The notes under the pieces were generated by a model that was not told the DNA's origin, did no database searches, and saw nothing but the letters and a program-made list of their open reading frames with translations. Positions 25,476 through 35,487 of a stretch of DNA of 64,000 bases are shown piece after piece. This stretch comes from an uncultured Lachnospiraceae bacterium (GTDB taxonomy: Bacteria; Bacillota; Clostridia; Lachnospirales; Lachnospiraceae). Location of the stretch: assembly GCA_900317505.1 (NCBI GenBank), contig ONHB01000005.1, forward strand, positions 62,001 to 126,000. The letters are read 5' to 3'. Position 1 is the first letter of the stretch; every line of letters begins with the position of its first letter. Made by a program: the position numbers and the translations under genes.

Positions 25476-26930
25476 ATGCAGGAAGTATTAAAAGATGATT
25501 TTGTAGAAAAAGAAATGAAATACTGGAATATCCCCGGCTTTGCCATCGGGGTATGCCATGACGGAGAAGTGATTTTTAAGAAAGGATACGGATACCGTAA
25601 TCTTGCGACAAAGGAACCGATGACGACGCAGACGCTTGGCGGGATCGCGTCCTGTTCCAAATCCTTTACATCAGCTGTACTTGCTTCGCTGGTGGATGAG
25701 GGTAAGCTTGATTATGATAAGCCGGTCGTGGAATATATACCGGATTTTGCCCTGATGGATGAAACGGCAACCCGCGAGGTAACGGTGCGGGATATGCTGT
25801 ATCACAGAACCGGACTTGCCGGACATGACGCCATGTGGCCGGATACCTCGATCGACCGAGATGAATTTATGCACAGACTGCGTTATTTAGAGCCTAACAA
25901 GCCGTTTCGGAGCACAACACAATACAGCAATGTGATCTATTCCCTGCTTGGACATATTGCAGAGCGTATCACCGGACAGACCTGGGAAGAACTGGTGCAA
26001 AAGCGTATTTTTGAGCCGCTTGGTATGGACAGAAGCTGTCTGACTGTTGCGGATATGAGAAAGGATGACAATTTTGCCATCGGCTATTTTGAGCGGGACC
26101 GAAAAAAAGAAGTGACGGAGATGCCTGCTTGGGAAATGAATGTCGGTGCACCGGCAGCAGCCGTCAATTCCTGCGTGGATGAAATGCTGAAATGGCTGCA
26201 GATGCATCTGGATAAAGGTCTGTATCAGGGAAAAAGACTGTTTTCCGAAGCGGTTATCGAAGAGATGCACAAGGGCGTGGTTGACATGAATGTCTTTCCG
26301 TGGAACAGTGATGAGATACCGGATTACGGTCTGTATGGCATGGCATGGAAGACGATCTTTTACCGGGGACTTCCTTTTGTATTCCACAGTGGGGAAATTG
26401 AAGGGTATTGCACCATGGAGATCCTGATCCCCAATAAAAATCTCGGTATGATGCTCTTTGTCAATAAACATAAACCGAGTGCACCGTTTTTAAATGAAAT
26501 GGCATATACAGTGATCGACCATGTACTTTCCTTATCTGATATAGACTGGCCCGAAAGACTGCACAAATTTGATGGTGTCTTCGGCGGCACGCATTACGAC
26601 TGGAAGGTAGATCTGATGCCGGGTGAGCCTGTGAAGGGAACCGGTCTTTCCCATGATGCGGAAGCCTATACCGGTGTTTATGAAAGCAAGGCTTATGGAA
26701 AAATGACGGTTGTCCGCGAGGATGGACAGTTCTATCTGCTGTATAAGGACTGGAAGCTTCCGATGACACATTATCATTATGATACCTTCCAGATCAAAGA
26801 GTTAAAGGAAGATACGATCTTTATTACGATGCCGATGACCTATCACTATGATGAGCTGACCGGTGAGATTGACGGATATTATCTGAAGCTGGAGCCGGAA
26901 GTGGATTCGGTGTGGTTTGCTAAAAAATAG
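25476..26930 (+). CDS. Serine hydrolase, beta-lactamase/PBP (class C-like) family
   Basis: This ~484-aa penicillin-binding-like hydrolase has the nucleophile motif SxxK as SCSK in GGIASCSKSFTSA, the second motif YSN in TQYSNVIYSLLG, and a third-motif-like HSGEIEGY. A C-terminal beta domain (~380-484) resembles those of EstB/peptidase relatives (VYESKAYGKMTV). There is no signal peptide, so it is probably cytosolic, for example a D-aminopeptidase or esterase. Lying behind dppBCDF, it may process imported peptides. The start is uncertain between the ATG at 25452 and 25476. Confidence 0.85.
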   Translation: MQEVLKDDFVEKEMKYWNIPGFAIGVCHDGEVIFKKGYGYRNLATKEPMTTQTLGGIASCSKSFTSAVLASLVDEGKLDYDKPVVEYIPDFALMDETATREVTVRDMLYHRTGLAGHDAMWPDTSIDRDEFMHRLRYLEPNKPFRSTTQYSNVIYSLLGHIAERITGQTWEELVQKRIFEPLGMDRSCLTVADMRKDDNFAIGYFERDRKKEVTEMPAWEMNVGAPAAAVNSCVDEMLKWLQMHLDKGLYQGKRLFSEAVIEEMHKGVVDMNVFPWNSDEIPDYGLYGMAWKTIFYRGLPFVFHSGEIEGYCTMEILIPNKNLGMMLFVNKHKPSAPFLNEMAYTVIDHVLSLSDIDWPERLHKFDGVFGGTHYDWKVDLMPGEPVKGTGLSHDAEAYTGVYESKAYGKMTVVREDGQFYLLYKDWKLPMTHYHYDTFQIKELKEDTIFITMPMTYHYDELTGEIDGYYLKLEPEVDSVWFAKK

Positions 26931-26976
26931 GATAAATACACTACATCTTAACACTACATCTTAACAGATTCTTTTC

Positions 26977-27005
26977 TTGTTATTTCCTGTAAAGTGTTGT
27001 AGAAT
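26977..27005 (+). promoter_or_regulatory. Promoter of the SLC13/ArsB-type permease gene
   Basis: TTGTTA (26977-26982), a 17-bp spacer and TAGAAT (27000-27005), with the start codon ~55 bp downstream. Confidence 0.7.
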
Positions 27006-27060
27006 AAACAATTGTGAAAACAGAAAAACAATATAAAATAAGAAGAAAAGAGGTACGAAA

Positions 27061-28413
27061 ATGTTAGCGCAGGTATTAGCTGTTGTTATCTTTGTGGCAA
27101 TGTTTATTCTGATTGTGACAGAGGTTGTCGAGAAACAGTACATTACCCTCGGTTGCGGTCTTTTGACATTGGTTTTGGTGTTCGGACTGGGATTGCATTC
27201 TATGCAGGCCGTTGTTGACACCTTAAATTTCAAAACGATCGGTACGTTGGGATTTTGGTATGGAGGAGGAGAATCCAGCAGTGGTGTCAACTGGGCGACC
27301 ATCATCTTCCTGTTTGGTATGATGGTAATGGTTGAAGGAATGGCACGTGTGGGATTTTTCCGCTGGTTGTGTATGGAGATTGCAAAGCTTGTTAAATACA
27401 AGGTTATGTCCATCTTTATCACATTCATGCTGTTATCATTCTTTTTAGCTATGTTTATTGATAGTATTACCGTTATTTTGTTCCTGGCGGCGGTTACGAT
27501 CGAGCTGTCAGAGCTGTTGAAGTTTAATCCGGTTTCCATGATCATGGCAGAGGTATTCTGTGCCAACCTGGGTGGATCTGCAACCATGTGCGGTGACCCG
27601 CCGAACATCATCATCGGAACATCACTTGGTTATTCATTCGCACAGTTTGTCATGAATACCGGTCTGATTGCGGTTGTTGCAATGATTTTTGTTGTTACAT
27701 ATTTTTACTTTATTTTCAGAAAATCCCTGGTTCCCAAGGAAAAAGTAGACACATCTACTTTTGCGGATCCCAAGGAAGCAATCCTTGACAAAAAGGGATT
27801 TGTAACAAGCTGTATTATTTTTGGTATTGCGGTTGTACTTTTGGTTACACATGCACAGACTGAGCTGAGTGTTGCTACAATCGGTGTATTTATTGCATTC
27901 CTTACGATTATTACTGCACCAAAGCATGCAAAAGAATTATTAAAGGGCGTTGATTACAAGACACTGCTCTTCTTTATCGGATTATTTATTGTAGTCGGTG
28001 GTCTGGAACAGACCGGCGTACTGGAGCTGATCGCAGGCTTTATCGGAAAAGTAGCAGGAGATAATATCTATATCATGGTTGCTATTATTATCTGGATCTC
28101 AGCTATATGCTCAGCCTTTGTTGATAACATTCCGTTTGCAGCAACGATGGTTCCGATCATCAGTGCTCTGGCTGGCAACAATCCGGCATTACTGGATACT
28201 TTATCATGGACACTGGCAATGGGTACAGATATCGGCGGTAGCGCAACTCCGATCGGTGCAAGTGCCAACGTTGTTGGTGTTGCCAAAGCTGCTGAAGCAG
28301 GTCACATTATCAAATGGGGCAAATACTGCAAGGCAATGGCACCGGCGACCATTATTGTTGTATTGATTTCCATGTTGCTGATCTTTGTCAGATACGTGCC
28401 TGGTATTATGTAG
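27061..28413 (+). CDS. SLC13/ArsB-NhaD superfamily permease
   Basis: This 450-aa polytopic ion transporter has about 11-12 hydrophobic segments. Two inverted-repeat signature loops are visible: GGSATMCGDPPNIIIG (~178-193) and GGSATPIGASANVVG (~395-409), plus DNIPFAATMVPI. They are typical of the citrate/arsenite/Na+-H+ (IT) superfamily, closest in look to the ArsB/NhaD/P-protein branch. The cargo is not predictable. GAGGT precedes the ATG. The cytidylate-kinase-like gene follows 17 bp later, in the same operon. Confidence 0.87.
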   Translation: MLAQVLAVVIFVAMFILIVTEVVEKQYITLGCGLLTLVLVFGLGLHSMQAVVDTLNFKTIGTLGFWYGGGESSSGVNWATIIFLFGMMVMVEGMARVGFFRWLCMEIAKLVKYKVMSIFITFMLLSFFLAMFIDSITVILFLAAVTIELSELLKFNPVSMIMAEVFCANLGGSATMCGDPPNIIIGTSLGYSFAQFVMNTGLIAVVAMIFVVTYFYFIFRKSLVPKEKVDTSTFADPKEAILDKKGFVTSCIIFGIAVVLLVTHAQTELSVATIGVFIAFLTIITAPKHAKELLKGVDYKTLLFFIGLFIVVGGLEQTGVLELIAGFIGKVAGDNIYIMVAIIIWISAICSAFVDNIPFAATMVPIISALAGNNPALLDTLSWTLAMGTDIGGSATPIGASANVVGVAKAAEAGHIIKWGKYCKAMAPATIIVVLISMLLIFVRYVPGIM

Positions 28414-28430
28414 AAAAGGGGGATGCTTAG

Positions 28431-29033
28431 ATGGATAAACAGTTAATTATCTCAGTCGGACGTGAATACGGAAGCGGCGGACACGAAATCGCACAGAAGC
28501 TCGCTGATTTTTACGGACTGCCGTTGTATGACCACAACTTACTGCAGGAAGTAGCTGCAAAGCTCAACCTGTCAGATGAAGAGCTGGCTGACTTAAAAGA
28601 TTACGATGAAAAAGAAAAAAATTATCTTTTAGCCAGAACAATCAAAGGCTACAACAATTCACCGGAGCAGAATGTAGCAAAGCTGCAGTTCAATCTTTTA
28701 CGTGAGTGGGCAAAGGAAGGAAAGAGCTTTGTGATTGTCGGAAGATGTTCTGATCAGATTTTAAAGGACAATCCGAATGTTATCACGATTTTTGTCAACG
28801 GTACTGACCTTGCCAAGATTGAGCGTCTGATGCGTATTTACGATCTGGGCGAGCAGGATGCCGAAGAAAAGATGAAAAAGGTTGACAAAAAGCGCCGTGA
28901 ATACCACAACAGCAACTGCAAGGCAGACTGGGGCAAAGCAAGCTCTTATGATCTGTGCATCTGCAGTAGCCATCTTGGAATTGACGGTACTGTTGAAATC
29001 CTTAAAAAATATATCGAAGCCAGAACCAAATAA
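28431..29033 (+). CDS. Cytidylate kinase-like family protein (paralogue 2)
   Basis: This 200-aa paralogue of the gene at 17686 has the same architecture: ISVGREYGSGGHEIAQKLA at the start, LYDHNLLQE, FVIVGRCSDQIL and KKRREYHNSN. The nucleotide loop REYGSGG is closer to a functional P-loop-like cmk motif than in paralogue 1. It is in an operon with the permease, unlike cmk genes, which usually sit with rpsA or ispH. A nucleotide kinase role in the cell's CMP metabolism is therefore doubtful. Confidence 0.85.
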   Translation: MDKQLIISVGREYGSGGHEIAQKLADFYGLPLYDHNLLQEVAAKLNLSDEELADLKDYDEKEKNYLLARTIKGYNNSPEQNVAKLQFNLLREWAKEGKSFVIVGRCSDQILKDNPNVITIFVNGTDLAKIERLMRIYDLGEQDAEEKMKKVDKKRREYHNSNCKADWGKASSYDLCICSSHLGIDGTVEILKKYIEARTK

Positions 29034-29082
29034 GACAATTGTCTGTTAGCGGCTGGTAACATATAAGATATGAGATTTTAGA

Positions 29083-29128
29083 TTCCCGGAACAGAATGAT
29101 CCATGGTCGACTGTTCTGGGAATTTTTT
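29083..29128 (+). terminator. Terminator after the permease-kinase operon
   Basis: TTCCCGGAACAG (29083-29094) pairs with CTGTTCTGGGAA (29111-29122, one G-T pair), then T6. Confidence 0.9.
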
Positions 29129-29237
29129 GTACTTCTCAAAAAGGCAGAAGCGTGATATATTTAGAATACTTAAACCGTATGCATGATTTATAGAATAGAT
29201 CCATGAATGTAAAAGGATATAGATCAGGGAGATTTTT

Positions 29238-30431
29238 ATGAAAAAAAGATTATTAATACTGGGTGTTGTTTCTGCATTGGCTTTGTCTGTGACAGCCTGC
29301 GGCGGAGAAACACTGACAGAGTATCAGAAAAATAATACGGCTGAGGTATCAGCCAATGCCGGTGAAACAGAACAGCTGCAGGAGGATACGGCAAAAGATG
29401 CACAAAAGGTTTCTGTCTGCATTTATTATTCCAATGCGGATGCAAGCGGCTTTGAGTCAAAAGAGATTGAGATTGATTCTCTGAGCCCCGACAATCTGAT
29501 CGGAGAGCTTGCGCTTGTCAATGTTGTTTCCTATGATACCAAGGTGCTGGACTTTTCCAAGTCCGGGAAAAATCTGACATTGGATCTTTCCGGTGATTTT
29601 TCCAATTATATCAATATGATGGGAACGGCCGGTGAATATATTGTCATGGGTTCATTGGTCAATACCTTTCTGGATGCCTATGACGCTGATGATATTCTGA
29701 TCACCAGCAATGGAAAAGCATTGGAAACCAGTCATGCCATCTACGACAAGCCGCTTTTACGCTTTGAGGATTCCGGTACACAGACCTCGACAACAGCAGA
29801 TGGCACAAAGGAAGCCATGGCTTACCATCTGAAGGACACGGCCTATACACAGGATGAAAAGCAGATTTATTATCCGCAGTTTGACGGCATGCCGGATGAG
29901 GCATTGCAGGAAAAATGGAATCAGGCTATTTTTGATATTGCGAGCAATCATTTCGGAAAAGAGGACAAGACCGAATACGAATCCTACAGTGTGGATTACA
30001 AGGTCGGCCTGTGTACAACTGAAAAGATTTCCTTCCTCTTTACTAAAAAGACAACGGTCAATGATGAAACAACCACACAGACTTATGCGCTGACCTTTGA
30101 TCTTGTGGAAGGCAAATGCCTGAGACTGAAGGATATGTCAGATGCCATGGAGACCATTTCCTACAATATGGCCAATCAGGGATATTTCAAGGTAGTCAGC
30201 AAAGAGATCGACAGAGAAGCGTTTGACGAATATTACAAAAACAAAGTATCCGACTCAAGCGATTTCAGGGAAATGTTTTTACATTATGACTATGATCTTG
30301 ATGATCTGACCGAAGAGCCGCAGGGCTATTCCTATATCACGGCAGATGGCCAGCTTGAACTTATCATGAATGCTGAAAAAGGGCTTTCTGACAATCAGGT
30401 GACCATCGAGACCGGTATCAAGGCAGACTAA
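29238..30431 (+). CDS. Lipoprotein with GerMN and RsiV-like (DUF3298) domains
   Basis: This is an exported 397-aa lipoprotein with a signal peptide (1-20) and lipobox VTAC. A GerMN-type domain spans ~55-175 (VCIYYSNADASGFESKEIE, TAGEYIVMGSLVNTFLDAY). A C-terminal half of DUF3298 type, as in anti-sigma factor RsiV, starts near YYPQFDGMPDEALQEKWNQ. GerM proteins act in sporulation and germination, and RsiV binds lysozyme. The combination suggests an envelope-sensing or spore-related role, but this is inference. GGGAG precedes the ATG at 29238. Confidence 0.8.
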   Translation: MKKRLLILGVVSALALSVTACGGETLTEYQKNNTAEVSANAGETEQLQEDTAKDAQKVSVCIYYSNADASGFESKEIEIDSLSPDNLIGELALVNVVSYDTKVLDFSKSGKNLTLDLSGDFSNYINMMGTAGEYIVMGSLVNTFLDAYDADDILITSNGKALETSHAIYDKPLLRFEDSGTQTSTTADGTKEAMAYHLKDTAYTQDEKQIYYPQFDGMPDEALQEKWNQAIFDIASNHFGKEDKTEYESYSVDYKVGLCTTEKISFLFTKKTTVNDETTTQTYALTFDLVEGKCLRLKDMSDAMETISYNMANQGYFKVVSKEIDREAFDEYYKNKVSDSSDFREMFLHYDYDLDDLTEEPQGYSYITADGQLELIMNAEKGLSDNQVTIETGIKAD

Positions 30432-30552
30432 AGCCGCAAAAACAGGCATGATATGACGCAGGATGACAATAACTGCCTGAAATAGCGCAAAAAAGCAAAA
30501 ACAAAAAAGAAAAATTAAAAATAAAAAAAGGAAACGCGTTTTTTTCGCAGAA

Positions 30553-30595
30553 TAAGTAAAGTGGGCATAAATGTGCTCACTTTATCTTTTTTTAA
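30553..30595 (+). terminator. Terminator after the GerMN lipoprotein gene
   Basis: TAAAGTG-GGCA pairs with TGTGC-TCACTTTA, followed by TCTTTTTTT. The rest of the 245-bp spacer is A-rich with no recognisable gene. Confidence 0.75.
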
Positions 30596-30676
30596 CAGAA
30601 ATTGTTTGATTGTGCCACAGATGGCCGGAAACAGAGGCAGGATGTCTGTGGAGGAAAGATTGTGTGGGGATAAAAT

Positions 30677-31684
30677 ATGACGATCAGAGAAAATTTAGAG
30701 GAATGGGAAGTTCAGTACTTAAGTCCGTATGCGTGCCTTAGCAAAAACAGCAAGGGGCGTCTGAGGGAAGAGGAGCAATGCGATATCCGCCCGGTATTTC
30801 AAAGGGACAGGGACCGTATTTTACATAGTAAGGCCTTCCGCCGGTTAAAGGACAAGACCCAGGTGTTTCTGACACCGGATGGGGATCATTACCGGACGAG
30901 ACTTACACACACACTGGAAGTATCCCAAAATGCCCGTACGATTGCCAAAGCACTTCTTTTAAATGAAGAGCTGGTAGAGGCGATCGCTTTAGGACACGAT
31001 CTGGGACATACTCCGTTCGGACATGCGGGAGAGCGTGCGCTCAACCGTGTTGCGCCGCAGGGATTTGAACACAACGTACAGAGTGTCCGTACTGTTGATG
31101 TGCTGGAAAAGCACGGTCAGGGATTGAATCTGACGCTGGAGGTCAGGGATGGCATTTTAAATCATCAGACTTCCGGTATGCCGTCCACGCTGGAAGGCAA
31201 GATCGTGCGGATATCCGATAAGATTGCTTATATCCATCATGATATGGATGATGCGATCCGCGCCGGGATCTTAAAGGACAGTGATGTGCCAAAGAGTATC
31301 GGAGCTGTGATCGGCTACACACTGCCGGAGCGTCTGGACAGCTTCATTCATGATATTATCACCAACAGCAGAGGAAAAAATGATATTACCATGTCCGCAC
31401 CTGTGGCGGAAGCCATGCGGCAGATGCGGCAGTTTATGTTTGAAAATGTCTATCAGAATCCGATCGCCAAAGGCGAAGAGGGCAAGGCCGAGGTGCTGAT
31501 AGAGGCTTTATATGAATATTATCTCAATCATTTTGATAAGCTTCCGAGAGAGACCGTCGAGCTGATGGACCAGGACGGAAGCACCAAAGAACAGATTGTC
31601 TGCGACTATGTAGGAGCCATGACGGATCGTTTTGCGATCAGCAAGTATGAGGAATTGTTTATCCCCAAGACATGGCATGGATGA
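30677..31684 (+). CDS. dgt: Deoxyguanosinetriphosphate triphosphohydrolase-like HD protein
   Basis: This 335-aa HD-superfamily dNTP triphosphohydrolase would split dNTP to nucleoside and triphosphate. HD ligands are visible in RLTHTLEVSQNART and GHDLGHTPFGHAGE, with a later catalytic-core HHDMDDAIRAG. The N-terminal RDRILHSKAFRRLKDKTQVF is typical of the short Dgt type. It begins the dgt-dnaG-rpoD block common in Clostridia, 12 bp before dnaG. Confidence 0.92.
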   Translation: MTIRENLEEWEVQYLSPYACLSKNSKGRLREEEQCDIRPVFQRDRDRILHSKAFRRLKDKTQVFLTPDGDHYRTRLTHTLEVSQNARTIAKALLLNEELVEAIALGHDLGHTPFGHAGERALNRVAPQGFEHNVQSVRTVDVLEKHGQGLNLTLEVRDGILNHQTSGMPSTLEGKIVRISDKIAYIHHDMDDAIRAGILKDSDVPKSIGAVIGYTLPERLDSFIHDIITNSRGKNDITMSAPVAEAMRQMRQFMFENVYQNPIAKGEEGKAEVLIEALYEYYLNHFDKLPRETVELMDQDGSTKEQIVCDYVGAMTDRFAISKYEELFIPKTWHG

Positions 31685-31696
31685 GAGGGATTACAG

Positions 31697-33553
31697 ATGT
31701 ATTATCCGGAAGAACTCGTAGAAGAGGTCAGACAAAAAAACGACATTGTCGATGTGGTTTCCGGCTATGTGCGCATGAAGCAGAGAGGCGCCAACTATGT
31801 CGGACTGTGTCCGTTTCATAATGAAAAAACAGGATCGTTTTCCGTAAGTCCCAGCCGGCAGATCTTTAAGTGCTTTGGCTGCGGAATTGGCGGCAACGTT
31901 TTTACCTTCATCATGCAATACGAAAATTATACATTTGTGGAAGCCATGAAGATGCTTGCAGAGCGTGCCGGTGTCAAGCTGCCGGAGGCAGAGTATGATG
32001 AAAATGCCAGACGTGCCATGAATGCCAAGGCACGGATCATGGAGCTCAATAAGGATGCGGCCAATTATTTTTACTTCCAGCTGCGTGCACCGCAGGGCGA
32101 AGTTGGCATGAAGTATTTCAAAAACCGAGAATTGTCCGATGAGACCATGAAAAAGTTTGCACTGGGTTACTCCAATGTCAAGAGCAACGATCTGGTCCTG
32201 TATCTTAAATCAAAGGGATATACCGACAAGGAGATCGTTGATTCCGGAGTGGCATCCTTCCATGAAAAATACGGACTGCATGACAAGTTCTGGAACCGTG
32301 TCATGTTTCCGATCCAGGATATCAACAGCAAGGTCATCGGCTTTGGCGGACGTGTCATTGGTGAAGGAGAGCCCAAATACCTCAACTCACCGGAGACAGT
32401 TGTATTTGATAAGAGCCGCAACCTGTATGGCATGAATTTTGCCCGGACATCCCGCAAGGGATATCTGATCCTGTGTGAAGGCTATATGGATGTCATTGCC
32501 ATGCACCAGGCCGGTTTTACTGAGGCGGTTGCATCACTTGGAACCGCGTTTACCGGTGGACAGGCGGCCATTTTGCGCAGATATGCCGACAATATTGTAC
32601 TGGCATACGACAGTGACGGAGCCGGTACCAAGGCAGCGCTCAGGGCCATCGATATTTTGAGAAATTATGGTATGACAGGGAAAATCCTGCATCTGGAGCC
32701 TTACAAGGATCCGGACGAATTTATCAAAAATATGGGCCATGATGCTTTTCAGGACCGGATCGATCAGGCCGAGGACAGCTTCAGCTTTGAGCTTCGCATG
32801 ATGGAAAAAGGATATGACCTAAAGAGCCCGGAAAGCAAGCTTAAGTTTCGTAAGGCACTGGTGGAAAAGATGTATACGCTTTCCGACCAGTTTGAAGATA
32901 TCAAGCCCTTTATTGAAATGGTATGTGACAAATATCATTTTGGATATGATGAGATGTGCAGCAGTGTTGCTTCCTATGGCAACAGCTCGCAGGCACGGAT
33001 CAGTCCGATCCGCAGGCAGGAAGAAACCGAGATCAAAAGAAACAAAAAAAAGGATGATCCGGTTTTGTACAATCAGAGAGTACTGTTGACCTGGCTTGCA
33101 GAGGAACCGTCTTTGTACCCCAAGATCCAGAATTATATTTCCGAAGAAGATTTTACGGAAGGGATATACAAAAAGGCGGCTGCGAGACTGCTTTCAGATC
33201 TGAGAGAAGGCAGGACGCCCAATCCGGGAGCTATTATGACTGCGCTTCAGGCATCGGAAGAAACAGATGAAGAGGAACAGTTAGAGATCGCTTCCTTATT
33301 CAGTACCAAGCTTACTGATATGCTAAGCCGTATCAAGGGCAGTACGGAGGTCAATTTAGATGATCAGGGCAGAGTTTTTGATTCGGTAAATGACAAGGAA
33401 AGGGCGCTTGCCGATATCCTGATCACGATCAAGCGGGCGACCCTGCAGAGGATTACCGGGGGCGCCGGTACAGATCCCGGAGCTTTTCAAAAGATCGTTG
33501 CAATGAAAAAGGCGATCCAGAATATACAGAAAACGCATATTTCCTTAACTTAA
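31697..33553 (+). CDS. dnaG: DNA primase
   Basis: DnaG synthesises RNA primers at the replication fork. The 618 residues contain the CHC2 zinc finger (C38, H41, C59, C62), the catalytic core with TOPRIM motifs CEGYMDVIAMHQAG and AYDSDGAGTKAA, and a C-terminal DnaB-binding region (~450-618). The ATG at 31697 follows dgt by 12 bp and rpoD follows by 41 bp. Confidence 0.97.
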   Translation: MYYPEELVEEVRQKNDIVDVVSGYVRMKQRGANYVGLCPFHNEKTGSFSVSPSRQIFKCFGCGIGGNVFTFIMQYENYTFVEAMKMLAERAGVKLPEAEYDENARRAMNAKARIMELNKDAANYFYFQLRAPQGEVGMKYFKNRELSDETMKKFALGYSNVKSNDLVLYLKSKGYTDKEIVDSGVASFHEKYGLHDKFWNRVMFPIQDINSKVIGFGGRVIGEGEPKYLNSPETVVFDKSRNLYGMNFARTSRKGYLILCEGYMDVIAMHQAGFTEAVASLGTAFTGGQAAILRRYADNIVLAYDSDGAGTKAALRAIDILRNYGMTGKILHLEPYKDPDEFIKNMGHDAFQDRIDQAEDSFSFELRMMEKGYDLKSPESKLKFRKALVEKMYTLSDQFEDIKPFIEMVCDKYHFGYDEMCSSVASYGNSSQARISPIRRQEETEIKRNKKKDDPVLYNQRVLLTWLAEEPSLYPKIQNYISEEDFTEGIYKKAAARLLSDLREGRTPNPGAIMTALQASEETDEEEQLEIASLFSTKLTDMLSRIKGSTEVNLDDQGRVFDSVNDKERALADILITIKRATLQRITGGAGTDPGAFQKIVAMKKAIQNIQKTHISLT

Positions 33554-33594
33554 GGTTAAAATAGGAAAACATAGAAACGAGAGGATGGAACACA

Positions 33595-34722
33595 ATGGAC
33601 GAAAACGTAATGGCAAAATTTGAGGAAAAATTAGCTTCTGTAATAGCTATGGCCAAGAAAAAGAAAAATGTCATGGATTACCAGGAGATTGTCAATCAGT
33701 TTGCTGAGTTCAATTTTGAAGAAGAACAGTACGATAAAATCGTAGAGACTTTGGAGCAGAAAGGCATTGACGTACTGCGTATGACCGAGGAAGAGGATGA
33801 GCCGGATGAAGAGGCACTTTTAGCGGTTGAAGACGCAGAAGATGTCGATGTGGAAAATATTGATCTTTCCGTGCCGGATGGCATCAGCATTGAAGATCCG
33901 GTCCGTATGTATTTAAAAGAGATCGGCAAGGTGCCGCTTTTAACTGCTGACGAAGAAATTGAGCTTGCCCAGAGAATGGAAGAGGGCGACGAGGAAGCAA
34001 AGAAAAGATTAGCAGAGGCTAACTTGCGTCTGGTTGTTTCCATTGCCAAGAGATATGTCGGAAGAGGTATGCTGTTTTTGGATCTTATTCAGGAAGGTAA
34101 CCTCGGACTGATCAAGGCTGTTGAAAAATTTGATTACCGCAAGGGTTATAAATTTTCTACCTATGCAACATGGTGGATCAGACAGGCTATCACAAGAGCG
34201 ATCGCCGATCAGGCGCGTACGATCCGTATTCCCGTGCATATGGTTGAGACCATCAACAAGCTGATCCGTGTCAGCAGACAGCTTTTGCAGGAATTAAACC
34301 GTGAACCTACCCCGGAGGAGATCGCAAAAGAGATGAATATGCCGGTAGAAAGAGTGCGTGAGATCTTAAAGATTTCCCAGGAGCCGGTTTCTTTGGAAAC
34401 TCCGATCGGTGAAGAAGAGGATTCACATCTTGGCGATTTTATCAAGGATGAAAATGTGCCGGTACCGGACAAGGCTGCAGCTTATACCCTGCTTCGTGAG
34501 GATCTGGATGAGGTATTAAAGACTTTGACAGAGCGTGAACAGAAGGTATTGTGCCTGCGTTTTGGCTTAGAGGATGGACGTGCCCGTACGCTGGAAGAGG
34601 TTGGTAAGGAATTCAACGTTACCCGTGAGCGTATCCGTCAGATTGAGGCAAAAGCACTCCGCAAGCTGCGTCATCCGAGCAGAAGCCGCAAGCTGAGAGA
34701 CTATTTTGATTATCTGGATTAA
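33595..34722 (+). CDS. rpoD: RNA polymerase primary sigma factor RpoD/SigA
   Basis: This 375-aa housekeeping sigma factor has an acidic region 1.1 (~1-90), region 1.2 ([20 protein letters not shown]), region 2 with [17 protein letters not shown], region 3, and region 4.2 HTH ending [20 protein letters not shown]. Length matches Firmicute SigA. Promoters in this window fit TTGACA-17-TATAAT recognition. GAGAGGATGG precedes the ATG. Confidence 0.98.
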   Translation: MDENVMAKFEEKLASVIAMAKKKKNVMDYQEIVNQFAEFNFEEEQYDKIVETLEQKGIDVLRMTEEEDEPDEEALLAVEDAEDVDVENIDLSVPDGISIEDPVRMYLKEIGKVPLLTADEEIELAQRMEEGDEEAKKRLAEANLRLVVSIAKRYVGRGMLFLDLIQEGNLGLIKAVEKFDYRKGYKFSTYATWWIRQAITRAIADQARTIRIPVHMVETINKLIRVSRQLLQELNREPTPEEIAKEMNMPVERVREILKISQEPVSLETPIGEEEDSHLGDFIKDENVPVPDKAAAYTLLREDLDEVLKTLTEREQKVLCLRFGLEDGRARTLEEVGKEFNVTRERIRQIEAKALRKLRHPSRSRKLRDYFDYLD

Positions 34723-34731
34723 TATAATAAT

Positions 34732-35469
34732 ATGAGTAAACAGTTAGATTTATCAAAAAGACTGCAGGCCGTTGCCAATCTGGTCTCACCGGGAAGGCGG
34801 GTAGCAGATATTGGCTGTGATCACGGTTATGTCTCTATATATCTGGCAGATGTCAGGAAATGTCCGAAGGTCATTGCCATGGATGTGCGGAAAGGTCCGC
34901 TGTCACAGGCAAAGAGCAATATCCACAGATATGGCATGGATGACCGGATTGAGACGCGGTTATCGGACGGTACGGCTTTGCTTGAGCCGGATGAAGTGGA
35001 TACACTGTTGATTTCCGGTATGGGCGGAAGGCTGATCATGCGGATCGTATCGGAGGGACTTGACAGGCTGGGAGCCTTTAAAGAGCTTGTTTTGCAGCCG
35101 CAGTCAGAGGTAGAGCTGGTCCGAAGGTTTTTGAGAGAGCATGATTACATAATTGCAGATGAGGATTTTGTCATCGAGGATGGTAAAAATTATCCGATGA
35201 TGAAGGCCTTACACGTTTCATGCTTAGATGAATGGGATAAGGAAAGAGGTCAGCAGCATGACGATCTTATTTTATCTGACTATTCTTTAAAGCAGCAGGA
35301 TTTATTCGGACCGGTCTTATTAAAAAAGCGTCCGGCGGATTTTTGTACATTTCTGGAATTAAAAAAGAAAAAGACAGAAGAAATTTTACAGCAGATCACA
35401 CAGCCGGAAAAAAGAAAAGAAATGCAGGACTATTTACAGCAACTGATCGATGTATCAAAGGATATGTAA
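34732..35469 (+). CDS. trmK: tRNA (adenine-N1)-methyltransferase TrmK
   Basis: TrmK methylates A22 in the D-loop of bacterial tRNAs using SAM. The 245-aa protein has motif I VADIGCDHGYVSIYLA (~residues 24-39), the acidic AMDVRKGPL, and LLISGMGGRLI, all typical of the family. The C-terminal ~70 residues form the helical coiled region. It starts 9 bp after rpoD, and the Nif3 gene follows after 18 bp; this order is standard in Firmicutes. Confidence 0.94.
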   Translation: MSKQLDLSKRLQAVANLVSPGRRVADIGCDHGYVSIYLADVRKCPKVIAMDVRKGPLSQAKSNIHRYGMDDRIETRLSDGTALLEPDEVDTLLISGMGGRLIMRIVSEGLDRLGAFKELVLQPQSEVELVRRFLREHDYIIADEDFVIEDGKNYPMMKALHVSCLDEWDKERGQQHDDLILSDYSLKQQDLFGPVLLKKRPADFCTFLELKKKKTEEILQQITQPEKRKEMQDYLQQLIDVSKDM

Positions 35470-35487
35470 GCGGGAGGTGCGTTTTAC

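Noticed and set aside
29238-30431. RsiV-like anti-sigma factor
   Set aside because: The DUF3298-like half fits, but there is no cytoplasmic anti-sigma segment and no sigma gene next to it; a GerMN lipoprotein is the better call.
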